A stretch of 64,000 nucleotides of DNA. Source: Microbacteriaceae bacterium VKM Ac-2854. GTDB lineage: Bacteria; Actinomycetota; Actinomycetes; Actinomycetales; Microbacteriaceae. Position 1 is the stretch's first letter. Each line of letters begins with the position of its first letter. Positions 1 to 8,258 of this stretch are shown piece by piece. The stretch spans positions 124,001 to 188,000 of the forward strand of contig JABMLH010000007.1 in NCBI GenBank assembly GCA_013205085.1, read 5' to 3'. The position numbers and the translations under genes were made by a program. The notes beneath the pieces were generated by a model. The model saw only the letters and a program-made list of their open reading frames with translations. It did no database searches and had not been told where the DNA came from.

Positions 1-383
1 TCCTCGGCGCGCTGAGTCTCGTGGCGCTGATCATGGGCACACCGGTCGCCTTCCTGCTGTATCCACTGGTGCTGGGCTTCACGCTGGTGACCTACATCGG
101 CGTGCAGTTCTTAGGCCTGAATCTGCCGGAGTGGCTGATCATCGCGGGCACTACGAACATGCTGTTCTCGAACGGGCTGATGATCGTGGTCTCCGGCATC
201 GCGGCCTGGAAGCGCTACAACTGGCGGGTCGCGATGTTCGCGCTGCTGAACCCGGTGTACTGGGTACTGCACTCCATCTCGGCGTGGCGCGCCGCCTGGC
301 AGATCGTGTTCAGCCCGCACCGCTGGGAGAAGACCCCGCACGGCCTCACGGAGGAGTACGAGGACTCGTCGGTCACGACGTAG
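1..383 (+). CDS. Membrane glycosyltransferase, C-terminal end (gene starts before window)
   Basis: The frame is open from base 3, so the visible 126 residues are only the C-terminal end of a longer protein. It shows hydrophobic segments of about 20 residues at the start and middle, then an amphipathic stretch (LLNPVYWVLHSISAWRAAWQ) and the ending FSPHRWEKTPHG followed by an acidic tail. This ending is typical of family 2 membrane glycosyltransferases of the cellulose-synthase-like type, whose last membrane helices follow a cytosolic GT-A domain. The substrate cannot be told from this part. It is convergent with the DprE2-like gene, and a strong inverted repeat separates the two. Confidence 0.7.
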   Translation, partial: LGALSLVALIMGTPVAFLLYPLVLGFTLVTYIGVQFLGLNLPEWLIIAGTTNMLFSNGLMIVVSGIAAWKRYNWRVAMFALLNPVYWVLHSISAWRAAWQIVFSPHRWEKTPHGLTEEYEDSSVTT

Positions 384-390
384 GGGGCGG

Positions 391-468
391 TGGTTTCGGC
401 AGGCTCTACCACCGGGTGCTTGTCTTTCCGGTGGGCGGCTTTTCCGGTGGTTGAGCCTGCCGAAACCA
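391..468. terminator. Long inverted repeat between convergent genes
   Basis: Arms of 25 nt (391-415 and 444-468) match at 24 of 25 positions around a 28-nt loop. The element lies exactly between the ends of two convergent genes, so a bidirectional terminator is the simplest reading. No U-tract follows. The arm contains GGTTTCGGCAGGCTC, which may be a dispersed intergenic repeat; only this copy is seen in the window. Confidence 0.6.
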
Positions 469-476
469 CGACCGCG

Positions 477-1223
477 TCAGATGTTGAGACGGTTGAAGAT
501 CGGCGCCGGTAGCAGGCGGATGACCGTCATGATGACCAGCCACTTGCTCGGCAGGTAGGCGACCGGACGTCCGGCGGCGATCGCGGCGGCGACGCCCTGC
601 GCGACCGACTCGACGCTCGCGAGCGAGCCGCCCTTCGCCTTGAGCTGCGCCGTCATCGGGGTGTCCGTCGGGCCCGGCTTGATCAGCACGATCCGCAGCC
701 GGCTGCCCGCGAAGCGGTGCTGCAGACCCTGCGCGTAGCGTTCGACCAGGCCCTTCGCCGCGCCGTACACGTAGTTCGTCTTGCGGCCGCGGTCGCCCGC
801 GACGGATCCGATCACGCCGATCGTGCCGGCCGCCATCGCGTCCGCGAACGCCTCCATCCATAGTGCGACCGAGACCGCGGTGACCTGCAACGTCTCGTTC
901 GCGACCGCGAGGTCGGCCTGAGCATCCGCCTGCTCGGCCATGGATCCGTGCGCGATCAGCACCGTGTCGGGAGCGCCGCCGTCGAAGCTCGCCGAGACGG
1001 CGCTCCGGATGGCGTCGACCCCGGTCAGTTCGGTCGCGATGACCGAGACGGTGGCGGCCGGGAAGCGCACCCGCAGGTCCGTCGCCAGCGATTCGAGTTT
1101 CGCCTCGTTGCGACCGATCAGCACGGCCGCGCGGGTGCCGCCGCCCAGCCAGATCCGCAACGTGTGCTCGGCGATCGCGCTCGTGGCGCCCACGAGCACC
1201 GCTTTCGACGGTTGTCCGGCCAT
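477..1223 (-). CDS. dprE2: Decaprenylphosphoryl-2-keto-ribose reductase (DprE2-like SDR)
   Basis: 248-residue short-chain dehydrogenase. The nucleotide-binding motif GATSAIAEH lies near residue 12 and the catalytic pair sits in YGAAK (Y-x-x-x-K) near residue 150. Length and the C-terminal hydrophobic tail (PSKWLVIMTVIRLLP) match DprE2, which reduces the 2-keto intermediate to decaprenylphosphoryl-arabinose with NADH at the inner membrane. The gene follows the DprE1-like gene after one base, so the two are surely cotranscribed. Their products form a two-step epimerase in mycobacteria. The polyprenyl chain length in this organism is unknown. A generic SDR is the alternative, but the neighbourhood makes DprE2 much more likely. 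Confidence 0.88.
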   Translation of the reverse strand: MAGQPSKAVLVGATSAIAEHTLRIWLGGGTRAAVLIGRNEAKLESLATDLRVRFPAATVSVIATELTGVDAIRSAVSASFDGGAPDTVLIAHGSMAEQADAQADLAVANETLQVTAVSVALWMEAFADAMAAGTIGVIGSVAGDRGRKTNYVYGAAKGLVERYAQGLQHRFAGSRLRIVLIKPGPTDTPMTAQLKAKGGSLASVESVAQGVAAAIAAGRPVAYLPSKWLVIMTVIRLLPAPIFNRLNI

Positions 1224-1224
1224 G

Positions 1225-2514
1225 TCAGCTCCCCAGGATTCGGCGGGAGAACTCCGAGCTGATGCCCGGGTCTCGGTACTGCAGGAATTCGTCCAGCCGC
1301 GGGTAACCAGCGGCGAAGAGTTCGGGCGTCATTCGCGCATCCTTCGCCGGATACAGTCGCCCACCCGCTGTCGACACGATCGCGTCGAGTCGCGCGAAGA
1401 GCGGGTCGATGCGTTCGGTGTTGGGGAAGTCGAGGGCGAAGCAGATGCCCTCCTCCGGAAAGCTCAGCAGGCCGGGCGACTCCAGCGGCCCGAAGGTCTT
1501 CAGGACGCCGAGGAACGAACCGGTGCCGGAGCCGGCGATGACCGCGAGCATCTCGCGGGTCGCTTCGGCGCCGCCGGCCCACGGGATCACACTCTGGTAC
1601 TGGTAGAAGCCGCGCGGACCGTACATGGTGTTCCAGCCGGCGATCGCGTCGAGCGGATAGTAGAAGCTCTCGTAGTGCTGCACGCTGCGCCGGGCCCGGA
1701 GCGTCTTCATCCGGTAGTAGGCGCGGTTCAGCAGCGGCAGGCTGGCGCGGTTGACGACCGACAGCGGGAACTCGAACGGCACCGTGACGGTTCGGGCGCG
1801 GCCGGTGCCGCGCGCGGGGGCCGACGTGGCATCGCCGCGGGTGTATACCCCGCGTCGGCCGCCGTCGGTGGTGACGTCGATCCAGCCGACCGTGTGCTCG
1901 AAGACCTCGGTCGATTCGTGCACCAGGGCGAGGTACTCGTCGAGGGTCTGGAACGGGATGTCCTCCGCCAGCAGCCACGGCCCGGGAACGCGCTTCAGCC
2001 GCAGCACCACCTCGACGATCATGCCGGTCAGGCCGAGGCCGCCGATCGTCGCGCCGAAGAGCTGCGCGTTCTGCTCCGGGGTGCACACGGTGAGCGTGCC
2101 GTCGGTGCGCAGCACGTGCAGTTCGAGCACGTGCCGACCGATCGTGCCCTCCGACTGGTGGTTCTTGCCGTGCACGTCGTTCGCGACGGCACCGGCGATG
2201 GTGACGTTCTTCGTGCCGGGCGTGACGGCGAGCATCCACCCACGCGGGCTGAACACGGCCTGGATGTCCTTCAGCAGCACGCCGGGCTCGCAGCGCAGGA
2301 CGCCCGTCTCGGGATCGAAGGCGAGCAGGCGGTCGAAGCCGCTGGTGTCCCAGATCACGCCGCCGTCGTTGAGGGCGACGTCGCCGTAGCTGCGGCCGAC
2401 GCCGCGGGCGATGCCGCCGGTGCCCACCGCCGCGTGGGCGGAGGCGAGGTCGGTGACGGGCAGGACCGTGTGCGGGCGGCGGCTGAGCAGGCCCCACGCC
2501 GATACGACGCTCAT
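1225..2514 (-). CDS. dprE1: Decaprenylphosphoryl-ribose 2'-oxidase (DprE1-like flavoenzyme)
   Basis: 429 residues, of the VAO/PCMH flavoprotein type. RGVGRSYGDVALNDGG near the N-terminus and the FAD-loop VHGKNHQSEGTIGRHV near residue 125 match the HGKNHH region of mycobacterial DprE1. The end GGRLYPAKDARMTPE...YPRLDEF is also DprE1-like. The enzyme oxidises the 2'-OH of polyprenylphosphoryl-ribose; with DprE2 it makes the arabinose donor. ATG at 2514 overlaps the TGA of the upstream GtrA gene by four bases, which fixes the start. The residue before LDFP, which aligns by eye with Cys387 of M. tuberculosis DprE1 (CVDFP), is Ala here. A Cys lies two residues earlier. Confidence 0.9.
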   Translation of the reverse strand: MSVVSAWGLLSRRPHTVLPVTDLASAHAAVGTGGIARGVGRSYGDVALNDGGVIWDTSGFDRLLAFDPETGVLRCEPGVLLKDIQAVFSPRGWMLAVTPGTKNVTIAGAVANDVHGKNHQSEGTIGRHVLELHVLRTDGTLTVCTPEQNAQLFGATIGGLGLTGMIVEVVLRLKRVPGPWLLAEDIPFQTLDEYLALVHESTEVFEHTVGWIDVTTDGGRRGVYTRGDATSAPARGTGRARTVTVPFEFPLSVVNRASLPLLNRAYYRMKTLRARRSVQHYESFYYPLDAIAGWNTMYGPRGFYQYQSVIPWAGGAEATREMLAVIAGSGTGSFLGVLKTFGPLESPGLLSFPEEGICFALDFPNTERIDPLFARLDAIVSTAGGRLYPAKDARMTPELFAAGYPRLDEFLQYRDPGISSEFSRRILGS

Positions 2515-2915
2515 GCCTCGGCGCCCTTCGCGAAGGTGATGTTCTTGTCGAGGTAGTACTTGGCGGCGTAGCCGATCGCGAGTCCGATCACGGCACCGGT
2601 GTAGCGGGCGAAGTCGGTGCCGAAGATCCAGTCGAATCCGAACTCGAAGGCCCAGAAGACGAGGGTGGTCACGCCGCTCATCGTGCCGTAGAGGAAGAAC
2701 GTCTTCAAGCCGTGAGCGGCACTCGTATTCGTATGATTGAAGATGAATCTCTTGTCGAGCAGGTATTTCGCTATCACCCCCGTCAGTGTGCCAGCGATGA
2801 CGGCGAGAACGGTCGTCCACTCACCTGAAACGAGCCATTCGATCAGCATTTGTGTGCCCAGATTCACCGCCGTTGCAACGATCGCGAATGCGACATAGAG
2901 TCCGGCGGTCTTCAT
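2511..2915 (-). CDS. GtrA-family small membrane protein
   Basis: 134 residues with four predicted membrane helices and the GtrA pattern: N-terminal FAIVATAVNLGTQ, the repeated KYLLDKRFIF / KYYLDKNITF motifs after helices 2 and 4, and basic short loops. GtrA proteins bind or translocate polyprenyl-phosphate-linked sugars or recruit the enzymes that use them. A GtrA gene directly before dprE1-dprE2 is the arrangement of Rv3789-Rv3790-Rv3791 in M. tuberculosis. It is the first gene of this operon and overlaps dprE1 by ATGA. Its exact role (flippase or anchor) is unsettled in the family. Confidence 0.85.
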   Translation of the reverse strand: MKTAGLYVAFAIVATAVNLGTQMLIEWLVSGEWTTVLAVIAGTLTGVIAKYLLDKRFIFNHTNTSAAHGLKTFFLYGTMSGVTTLVFWAFEFGFDWIFGTDFARYTGAVIGLAIGYAAKYYLDKNITFAKGAEA

Positions 2916-3070
2916 CGTCGACTACTCGCATTCTGCTGAGGCCGAGTACGCGGCCGATCCGATCGGTGAATGGGGTGCGCGGCAATTGTATTCTTAGCGA
3001 CACCGATCACTCACCACACATCCGCGAGCTGGGAAGTCGATCCAGGGCCGGTTTCTGCAGGGGGACAACC
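2916..3070. promoter_or_regulatory. Divergent promoter region, GtrA-DprE1-DprE2 operon / UbiA gene
   Basis: 155 bp between two divergent units of the same pathway. A TATTCT-like box lies near 2989 for the rightward gene, and an aggggg ribosome-binding site (about 3058-3064) precedes the GTG at 3071. I see no clear operator. Joint control of the two units from here is inference. Confidence 0.4.
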
Positions 3071-3952
3071 GTGAATATCCTCACCGCGCTCGTCGCTGCC
3101 ATGCGGCCTCGGCAATGGCTGAAGAACGTGCTGGTGCTCGCTGCACCGCTGGCGGCCGGCAAGATCTTCGATCCGGAAGTCCTGCTGCACTGCCTGGTCG
3201 CCGCGATCGCGTTCTGCCTGGTGTCCTCGGGCGGCTATCTGTTGAACGACTTGCTCGACATCGCCTCCGATCGGGCGCACCCGACCAAGCGGTTCCGCGC
3301 GATCGCCTCCGGGGCGCTGCCGGCACGGGTGGCGTGGCCGGCGATGGTGCTGCTGATCGTGCTACCGCTCGGTGTGACCTTCCTGCTCGGCTACCTCTGG
3401 TTCTCGCTGACCCTGCTGGCCTACATCCTGATGCAGACGGCGTACTGCCTGAAGCTCAAGCACGAGCCGGTGCTGGACATCCTGGTCGTCGCCGGCGGAT
3501 TCGTACTGCGCGCCATCTCGGGGGCGGCGGTGGCGGAGCTGCCGCTGACGCAGTGGTTCCTGCTCGCGGTGTCGTCGGGTTCGCTTTTTATGGTCGCCGG
3601 CAAGCGCTACTCCGAGAAGCTGGAGAGCGAGGGCAAGGAGGAGAGCCACACCCGCTCCACCCTCGCCGTGTACACGCCGGGCTACCTGCGCTTCGTCTGG
3701 TCGGTCGCCGCCGCGCTGACGATGATCACCTACGCGCTCTGGGCGCTGTTCATCAACGGCGAGGACTCGCTCTGGTCGATCGCCTCGGTGGTGCCCTTCG
3801 GCGCCGCCCTCTTCCTCTACGCCCTGAACATCGAGAAGGGCGCAGCGGCGACCCCCGAGAACATCGTGCTCGGCGACACCCGCCTCCTCGCCTGCGGCGC
3901 CATCTGGGCCGCCCTCTTCGCTATCTCGATCGCCACCCGCCTCCCCACCTGA
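3071..3952 (+). CDS. Decaprenyl-phosphate phosphoribosyltransferase (UbiA superfamily)
   Basis: 293 residues, about eight to nine membrane helices. The UbiA metal/diphosphate motif is clear as NDLLDIASDRAHP (N-D-x-x-D-x-x-x-D) near residue 61, with a second motif region in KRYSEKLESEG. N-terminal MRPRQWLKNVLV is typical of Rv3806c-like enzymes, which move 5-phosphoribose from PRPP onto polyprenyl phosphate, the committed step to DPR and DPA. A longer frame opens upstream, but GTG at 3071 with a good Shine-Dalgarno gives the natural family start. It lies divergent from dprE1-dprE2 and convergent with the PAP2 gene, completing the pathway. Confidence 0.88.
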   Translation: MNILTALVAAMRPRQWLKNVLVLAAPLAAGKIFDPEVLLHCLVAAIAFCLVSSGGYLLNDLLDIASDRAHPTKRFRAIASGALPARVAWPAMVLLIVLPLGVTFLLGYLWFSLTLLAYILMQTAYCLKLKHEPVLDILVVAGGFVLRAISGAAVAELPLTQWFLLAVSSGSLFMVAGKRYSEKLESEGKEESHTRSTLAVYTPGYLRFVWSVAAALTMITYALWALFINGEDSLWSIASVVPFGAALFLYALNIEKGAAATPENIVLGDTRLLACGAIWAALFAISIATRLPT

Positions 3953-3980
3953 CCCTCCCCCTCCTTCCTTCCCCCCGAAA

Positions 3981-4050
3981 ATCTCGCGAAATTTCGCGAG
4001 ATTCGGTGCGGCGGACGAGGTGGTCTGCCGCGGCGGTGCATCTCGTCCGC
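3981..4050. repeat. Composite palindromic repeat, copy 1
   Basis: A perfect 22-bp palindrome (3981-4002, core CTCGCGAAATTTCGCGAG) is followed by ttcggtgc and a second stem, gcggacgag (4011-4019) pairing with ctcgtccgc (4042-4050). The same order of parts recurs at 14974-15101. It lies between the convergent UbiA and PAP2 genes, so it may terminate both. Sequence after 4050 also resembles the other copy. Confidence 0.75.
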
Positions 4051-4139
4051 AGCCCGCGATCTCACCAGCGCGTCGGCCGCCCGGCACCCACCACGCCCGG
4101 CACCCACTCACGCGGCCCGAACCCGGCCCGGCGCCCGCT

Positions 4140-4655
4140 TCAGAGCAGCGGCAGCAGGAGCGCGGTCACCACGCCCGCGCAGACGCCGAGTGCGTACCCC
4201 GCGAGCACATCCGTCGGGAAGTGCATACCGAGCACGATCCGCGCCATACCCATCGCGAGCGCGACCAGCACGGCGAGCGGCCACAGCCCCGGCAGCATCA
4301 GGGTGAACACGAACGCCGCTGCGGCCGTCGAGGAGGCGTGCGAGCTCGGGAAGCTCAACTTGCTCGGCGCCTTCCCCAACACGTTCACGCCCTCACCCGC
4401 CGGCCGCGGCCGCCGGACGAAGCGCTTGATCACCACCGAGGCGCCGTGCGCGCCGACGATCGCGAGGGTGCAGAGCAGCCACGACCAGAGTCGGCCTGAG
4501 TCGAGCACGGCGCCGAGCAGACCGAGCACGATCCAGCCGGCGGCGTGCTCGCCGAAGAGACTCAGCGCGCGGGCGATCGGCAGGTACCCGTGGGCGAAGC
4601 GGGTGCGCTGAACGGCGGCGATGATGGACGATTCGCGAACCCGCAGGGATGTCAT
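4140..4655 (-). CDS. PAP2-family phosphatase, probable polyprenylphosphoryl-5-phosphoribose phosphatase
   Basis: 171 residues with the three phosphatidic-acid-phosphatase motifs: KRFVRRPRP (motif 1), PSSHAS (motif 2) and RIVLGMHFPTDVLAG (motif 3, S/RxxxxxHxxxD). About five membrane helices surround them, so the active site faces one membrane side. Size and context match Rv3807c, proposed to remove the 5-phosphate from decaprenylphosphoryl-5-phosphoribose to give the DprE1 substrate. The start is MTSLRV at 4655; a GTG three codons upstream is possible. A general undecaprenyl-diphosphate phosphatase role cannot be excluded. Confidence 0.8.
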   Translation of the reverse strand: MTSLRVRESSIIAAVQRTRFAHGYLPIARALSLFGEHAAGWIVLGLLGAVLDSGRLWSWLLCTLAIVGAHGASVVIKRFVRRPRPAGEGVNVLGKAPSKLSFPSSHASSTAAAAFVFTLMLPGLWPLAVLVALAMGMARIVLGMHFPTDVLAGYALGVCAGVVTALLLPLL

Positions 4656-4723
4656 CGGCTTCACCGTAACGCAGGCGCGCGTCGCCGCTCGCTCGGCCGG
4701 CACCCCGCATCCGGAGGGGTCGG

Positions 4724-5071
4724 TCACGCCCTGCGCTGAGCCTCGATCGCACTCGCGTTCTGCTCGATCCAGCCGATCACCGGCAGCAGCCTCGCCGTCA
4801 GCTCGGCGCCCATCGGCGTCAGGCTGTAGTCGACGCGCGGCGGGATGGTCGGCTGGGCGTCGCGGGCGACCAGGCCGTCCTCCTCCAGCGTGCGCAGCAC
4901 TTGGGCGAGCATCTTCTCGCTGATGCCGTCGATCCGCCGGCGCAGTTCCCCCCAGCGCATCGTGCGCTCGCTCAGCGCGGCGAGCACGAGCACGCCCCAC
5001 TTGCTCGTGACGTGCGAGAGGATGCTGCGGCTCGCGCACGCGGTCGTGAACACGTCGGCGGCGGGGAACAT
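4724..5071 (-). CDS. HxlR/DUF24-family redox-type repressor (QorR-like)
   Basis: 115 residues, one winged helix-turn-helix domain covering nearly the whole protein (WGVLVLAALSERTMRWGELRRRIDGISEKMLAQVLRTLEEDG is represented in segments around residues 25-65). A single cysteine, Cys12 in TTACASR, sits at the conserved N-terminal place used by DUF24 sensors for thiol-based sensing of quinones or oxidants. ATG at 5071 has an excellent AGGAGG. It is divergent from a Qor2-like quinone reductase gene, as in the QorR-qor2 pair of Corynebacterium glutamicum. It probably represses that gene and itself through the palindrome at 5094-5115, with derepression on Cys12 oxidation. Confidence 0.87.
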   Translation of the reverse strand: MFPAADVFTTACASRSILSHVTSKWGVLVLAALSERTMRWGELRRRIDGISEKMLAQVLRTLEEDGLVARDAQPTIPPRVDYSLTPMGAELTARLLPVIGWIEQNASAIEAQRRA

Positions 5072-5093
5072 CACGGCCTCCTGGCACGGGTGG

Positions 5094-5115
5094 GTACTTA
5101 CTAAATAGTGGGTAC
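5094..5115. promoter_or_regulatory. Palindromic operator between HxlR and quinone reductase genes
   Basis: GTACTTACTA-AA-TAGTGGGTAC: two 10-bp half-sites match at 8 of 10 positions around two bases. The GTAC..ACTA / TAGT..GTAC form is the type bound by DUF24 (HxlR) repressors. It is centred in the 113-bp divergent intergenic region and can serve both genes. Confidence 0.7.
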
Positions 5116-5184
5116 TGCGATCTGGGAAGCATACGCCTGCTCGCCCGGTTACCGTCAGCACTGCACCTCAACGGAAGGACCACC

Positions 5185-6051
<867 letters not shown>

Positions 6052-6057
6052 CGAAAG

Positions 6058-6102
6058 AGGGTTGTCACTTTGTCCGCTACCAGCCGACAAAGTGACAACC
6101 CT
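6058..6102. terminator. GGTTGTC-type hairpin 1
   Basis: A perfect 17-bp stem (6058-6074 with 6086-6102; agggttgtcactttgtc) and an 11-nt loop directly after the quinone reductase gene. It is one of at least eight palindromes in this window with the same outer GGTTGTC/GACAACC frame. A terminator role is likely from position. Confidence 0.75.
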
Positions 6103-6146
6103 TTCTCAAAGGGTGGCAACGCCAGTGCTCGCGCAGGGGCGCGCCG

Positions 6147-6152
6147 TAGGGT
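6147..6152 (+). promoter_or_regulatory. Leaderless -10 box for the M13 peptidase gene
   Basis: TAGGGT ends exactly 6 nt before ATG 6159 and no Shine-Dalgarno is present, so transcription should begin at or next to the start codon. Confidence 0.55.
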
Positions 6153-6158
6153 GTCCTT

Positions 6159-8123
6159 ATGACTTCTGAGACGCTCCGCTCCGGCATCGACACCGCTGAT
6201 CTCGACCCCGCGACCCGCCCTCAGGACGACCTCTACCGCCACGTCAACGGCAAGTGGATCGACGCGACCGAGATCCCCGCCGACAAGGCGCGGTACGGCT
6301 CCTTCCACGTGCTGCAGGAGGAGGCGGAGAAGGCCGTCCGCGACATCATCATCGAGGCCCAGGGTGCGCCGGACGGCGCCGAGGAACGTCGCTTCGGCGA
6401 CCTCTACGCCTCCTTCATGGACGAAGCCCGCGCCGAGGAGCTCGCCGCCGCGCCGATCCAGGGCGACCTCGACCGTGTGGCCGCGATCGACTCCATCCCC
6501 GGCTTCCTCGCCACGCTCGGCGACCTCGAGCGCTGGGGTGTCTCCGGCTTCTTCGGCCTGTTCGTCGACAACGACCCGGGCAACCCGGAGCGCTACCTCG
6601 TCTTCGTGAACCAGGGTGGCCTCGGCCTGCCCGACGAGAGCTACTACCGCGAGGAGAGCTTCGCGGAGGTGCGCGAGGCCTACGCGCCGTTCGTGGCGAA
6701 GATGCTCGGCCTGGCCGGCCTCGATGACGCCGATGAGCGCGCCGCCCGCATCTTCCAGCTCGAGTCCGCCATCGCCGCCGTGCACTGGGACAAGGTGCGC
6801 AGCCGCGACAGCGAGGCCACCTACAACTTGTTCCACTGGCAGGATGCGGCGGCGCTCGCTGCCGGCGTCGACCTCGGCCCGTGGTTGGAGGCGCTGCGCG
6901 CCCCCGACGGAGCCTTCGCCGAGGTGGTGCTGCGCCAGCCGAGCTTCGTCGAGGGCATCGCCCCCCTGCTCACCGAGCAGAACCTGCCCGCGTGGACGGA
7001 CTGGCTCGCGTGGCAGATCGTCCGCGGCGCCGCGGCGTACCTCTCCTCCGATTTCGTCGAGGGCAACTTCGACTTCTACGGTCGCACCCTGACCGGCACC
7101 CCGCAGATGCGCGACCGCTGGAAGCGCGGTGTCTCGCTCGTCGAAGGTGCCCTGGGCGAGGCCGTCGGCAAGATCTACGTCGAGCGGCACTTCCCGAGCA
7201 CGGCCAAGGCTGCGATGGATGTTCTGGTCGAGCACCTGATCGAGGCCTACCGTCAGTCGATCACCGGGCTGGAGTGGATGGGTCTGAAGACCCGCGAGCG
7301 CGCGCTGGAGAAGCTGCACAAGTTCACGCCCAAGATCGGCTTCCCGGTGAAGTGGCGCGACTACTCCAGCCTGTCGATCGATCCCACCGATCTGCTCGGA
7401 AACGCGCGGCGCATCTCCGAGTTCGAGTTCTACCGCGAGCTGGGCAAGATCGGCAGCCCGCTGGATCGCGACGAGTGGTTCATGACTCCGCAGACCATCA
7501 ACGCGTACTACAACCCGGGCTTCAACGAGATCGTGTTCCCCGCCGCGATCCTGCAGTACCCGTTCTTCGACGAGGGTCGCGACGCCGCCGCGAACTACGG
7601 CGCGATCGGTGCCGTGATCGGCCACGAGATCGGCCACGGCTTCGACGACCAGGGTTCGAAGTACGACGGCGACGGCCGCCTGCTGGACTGGTGGACCGAG
7701 GCCGACCGCGAGGCCTTCGAGGAGCGCACGAAGGCGCTGATCGCGCAGTACGACGCTCTCGCCCCCGCGCAGGTGCCCGACCACCACGTCAACGGGGCGC
7801 TGACGATCGGCGAGAACATCGGCGACCTCGGCGGGCTCGGCATCGCGTGGAAGGCGTATCTGATCTCGCTCGAGGGTCAGGAGCCGCCCCTGATCGATGG
7901 GATGACCGGCGCCGAGCGCTTCTTCCTGTCCTGGGCGCAGGCCTGGCAGCAGAAGGGTCGCGACGAGGAGACGATCCGGCTGCTGGCGATCGATCCGCAC
8001 TCGCCGAACGAGTTCCGCTGCAACCAGATCGTCCGGAACATCGACGCGTTCTACGGTACCTTCGATGTCACCGAGAACGACGCGCTCTGGCTTCCGCCGA
8101 CCGAGCGCGTCACCATCTGGTAG
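6159..8123 (+). CDS. M13-family zinc metallopeptidase (neprilysin/PepO type)
   Basis: 654 residues, the usual length for bacterial M13 endopeptidases. The zinc site is intact: HEIGHGFDDQG (HExxH), then GENIGDLGG supplying the third ligand E and the conserved D. NAYYNPGFNEIVFPAAILQ is the substrate-binding NAYY region. The C-terminal RCNQIVRNIDAFYGTFDV with VTIW at the very end is also family-typical. There is no signal peptide, so it is probably a cytosolic oligopeptidase that degrades peptides below about 30 residues. It appears leaderless. Next to it is a serine hydrolase gene, with no obvious functional link. Confidence 0.93.
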   Translation: MTSETLRSGIDTADLDPATRPQDDLYRHVNGKWIDATEIPADKARYGSFHVLQEEAEKAVRDIIIEAQGAPDGAEERRFGDLYASFMDEARAEELAAAPIQGDLDRVAAIDSIPGFLATLGDLERWGVSGFFGLFVDNDPGNPERYLVFVNQGGLGLPDESYYREESFAEVREAYAPFVAKMLGLAGLDDADERAARIFQLESAIAAVHWDKVRSRDSEATYNLFHWQDAAALAAGVDLGPWLEALRAPDGAFAEVVLRQPSFVEGIAPLLTEQNLPAWTDWLAWQIVRGAAAYLSSDFVEGNFDFYGRTLTGTPQMRDRWKRGVSLVEGALGEAVGKIYVERHFPSTAKAAMDVLVEHLIEAYRQSITGLEWMGLKTRERALEKLHKFTPKIGFPVKWRDYSSLSIDPTDLLGNARRISEFEFYRELGKIGSPLDRDEWFMTPQTINAYYNPGFNEIVFPAAILQYPFFDEGRDAAANYGAIGAVIGHEIGHGFDDQGSKYDGDGRLLDWWTEADREAFEERTKALIAQYDALAPAQVPDHHVNGALTIGENIGDLGGLGIAWKAYLISLEGQEPPLIDGMTGAERFFLSWAQAWQQKGRDEETIRLLAIDPHSPNEFRCNQIVRNIDAFYGTFDVTENDALWLPPTERVTIW

Positions 8124-8258
8124 TCGACGCCGACGTCTGCCCGCACCGCGGATGCCCCGCCCCGCATCCGCGCATCCCGCGCCCGCCGGTTCCCCCCGGC
8201 GAGAACGGATGACCCCTCCGTTCCACCCGCACGCCCTACCCGCAGAGGGGTCCATTCC

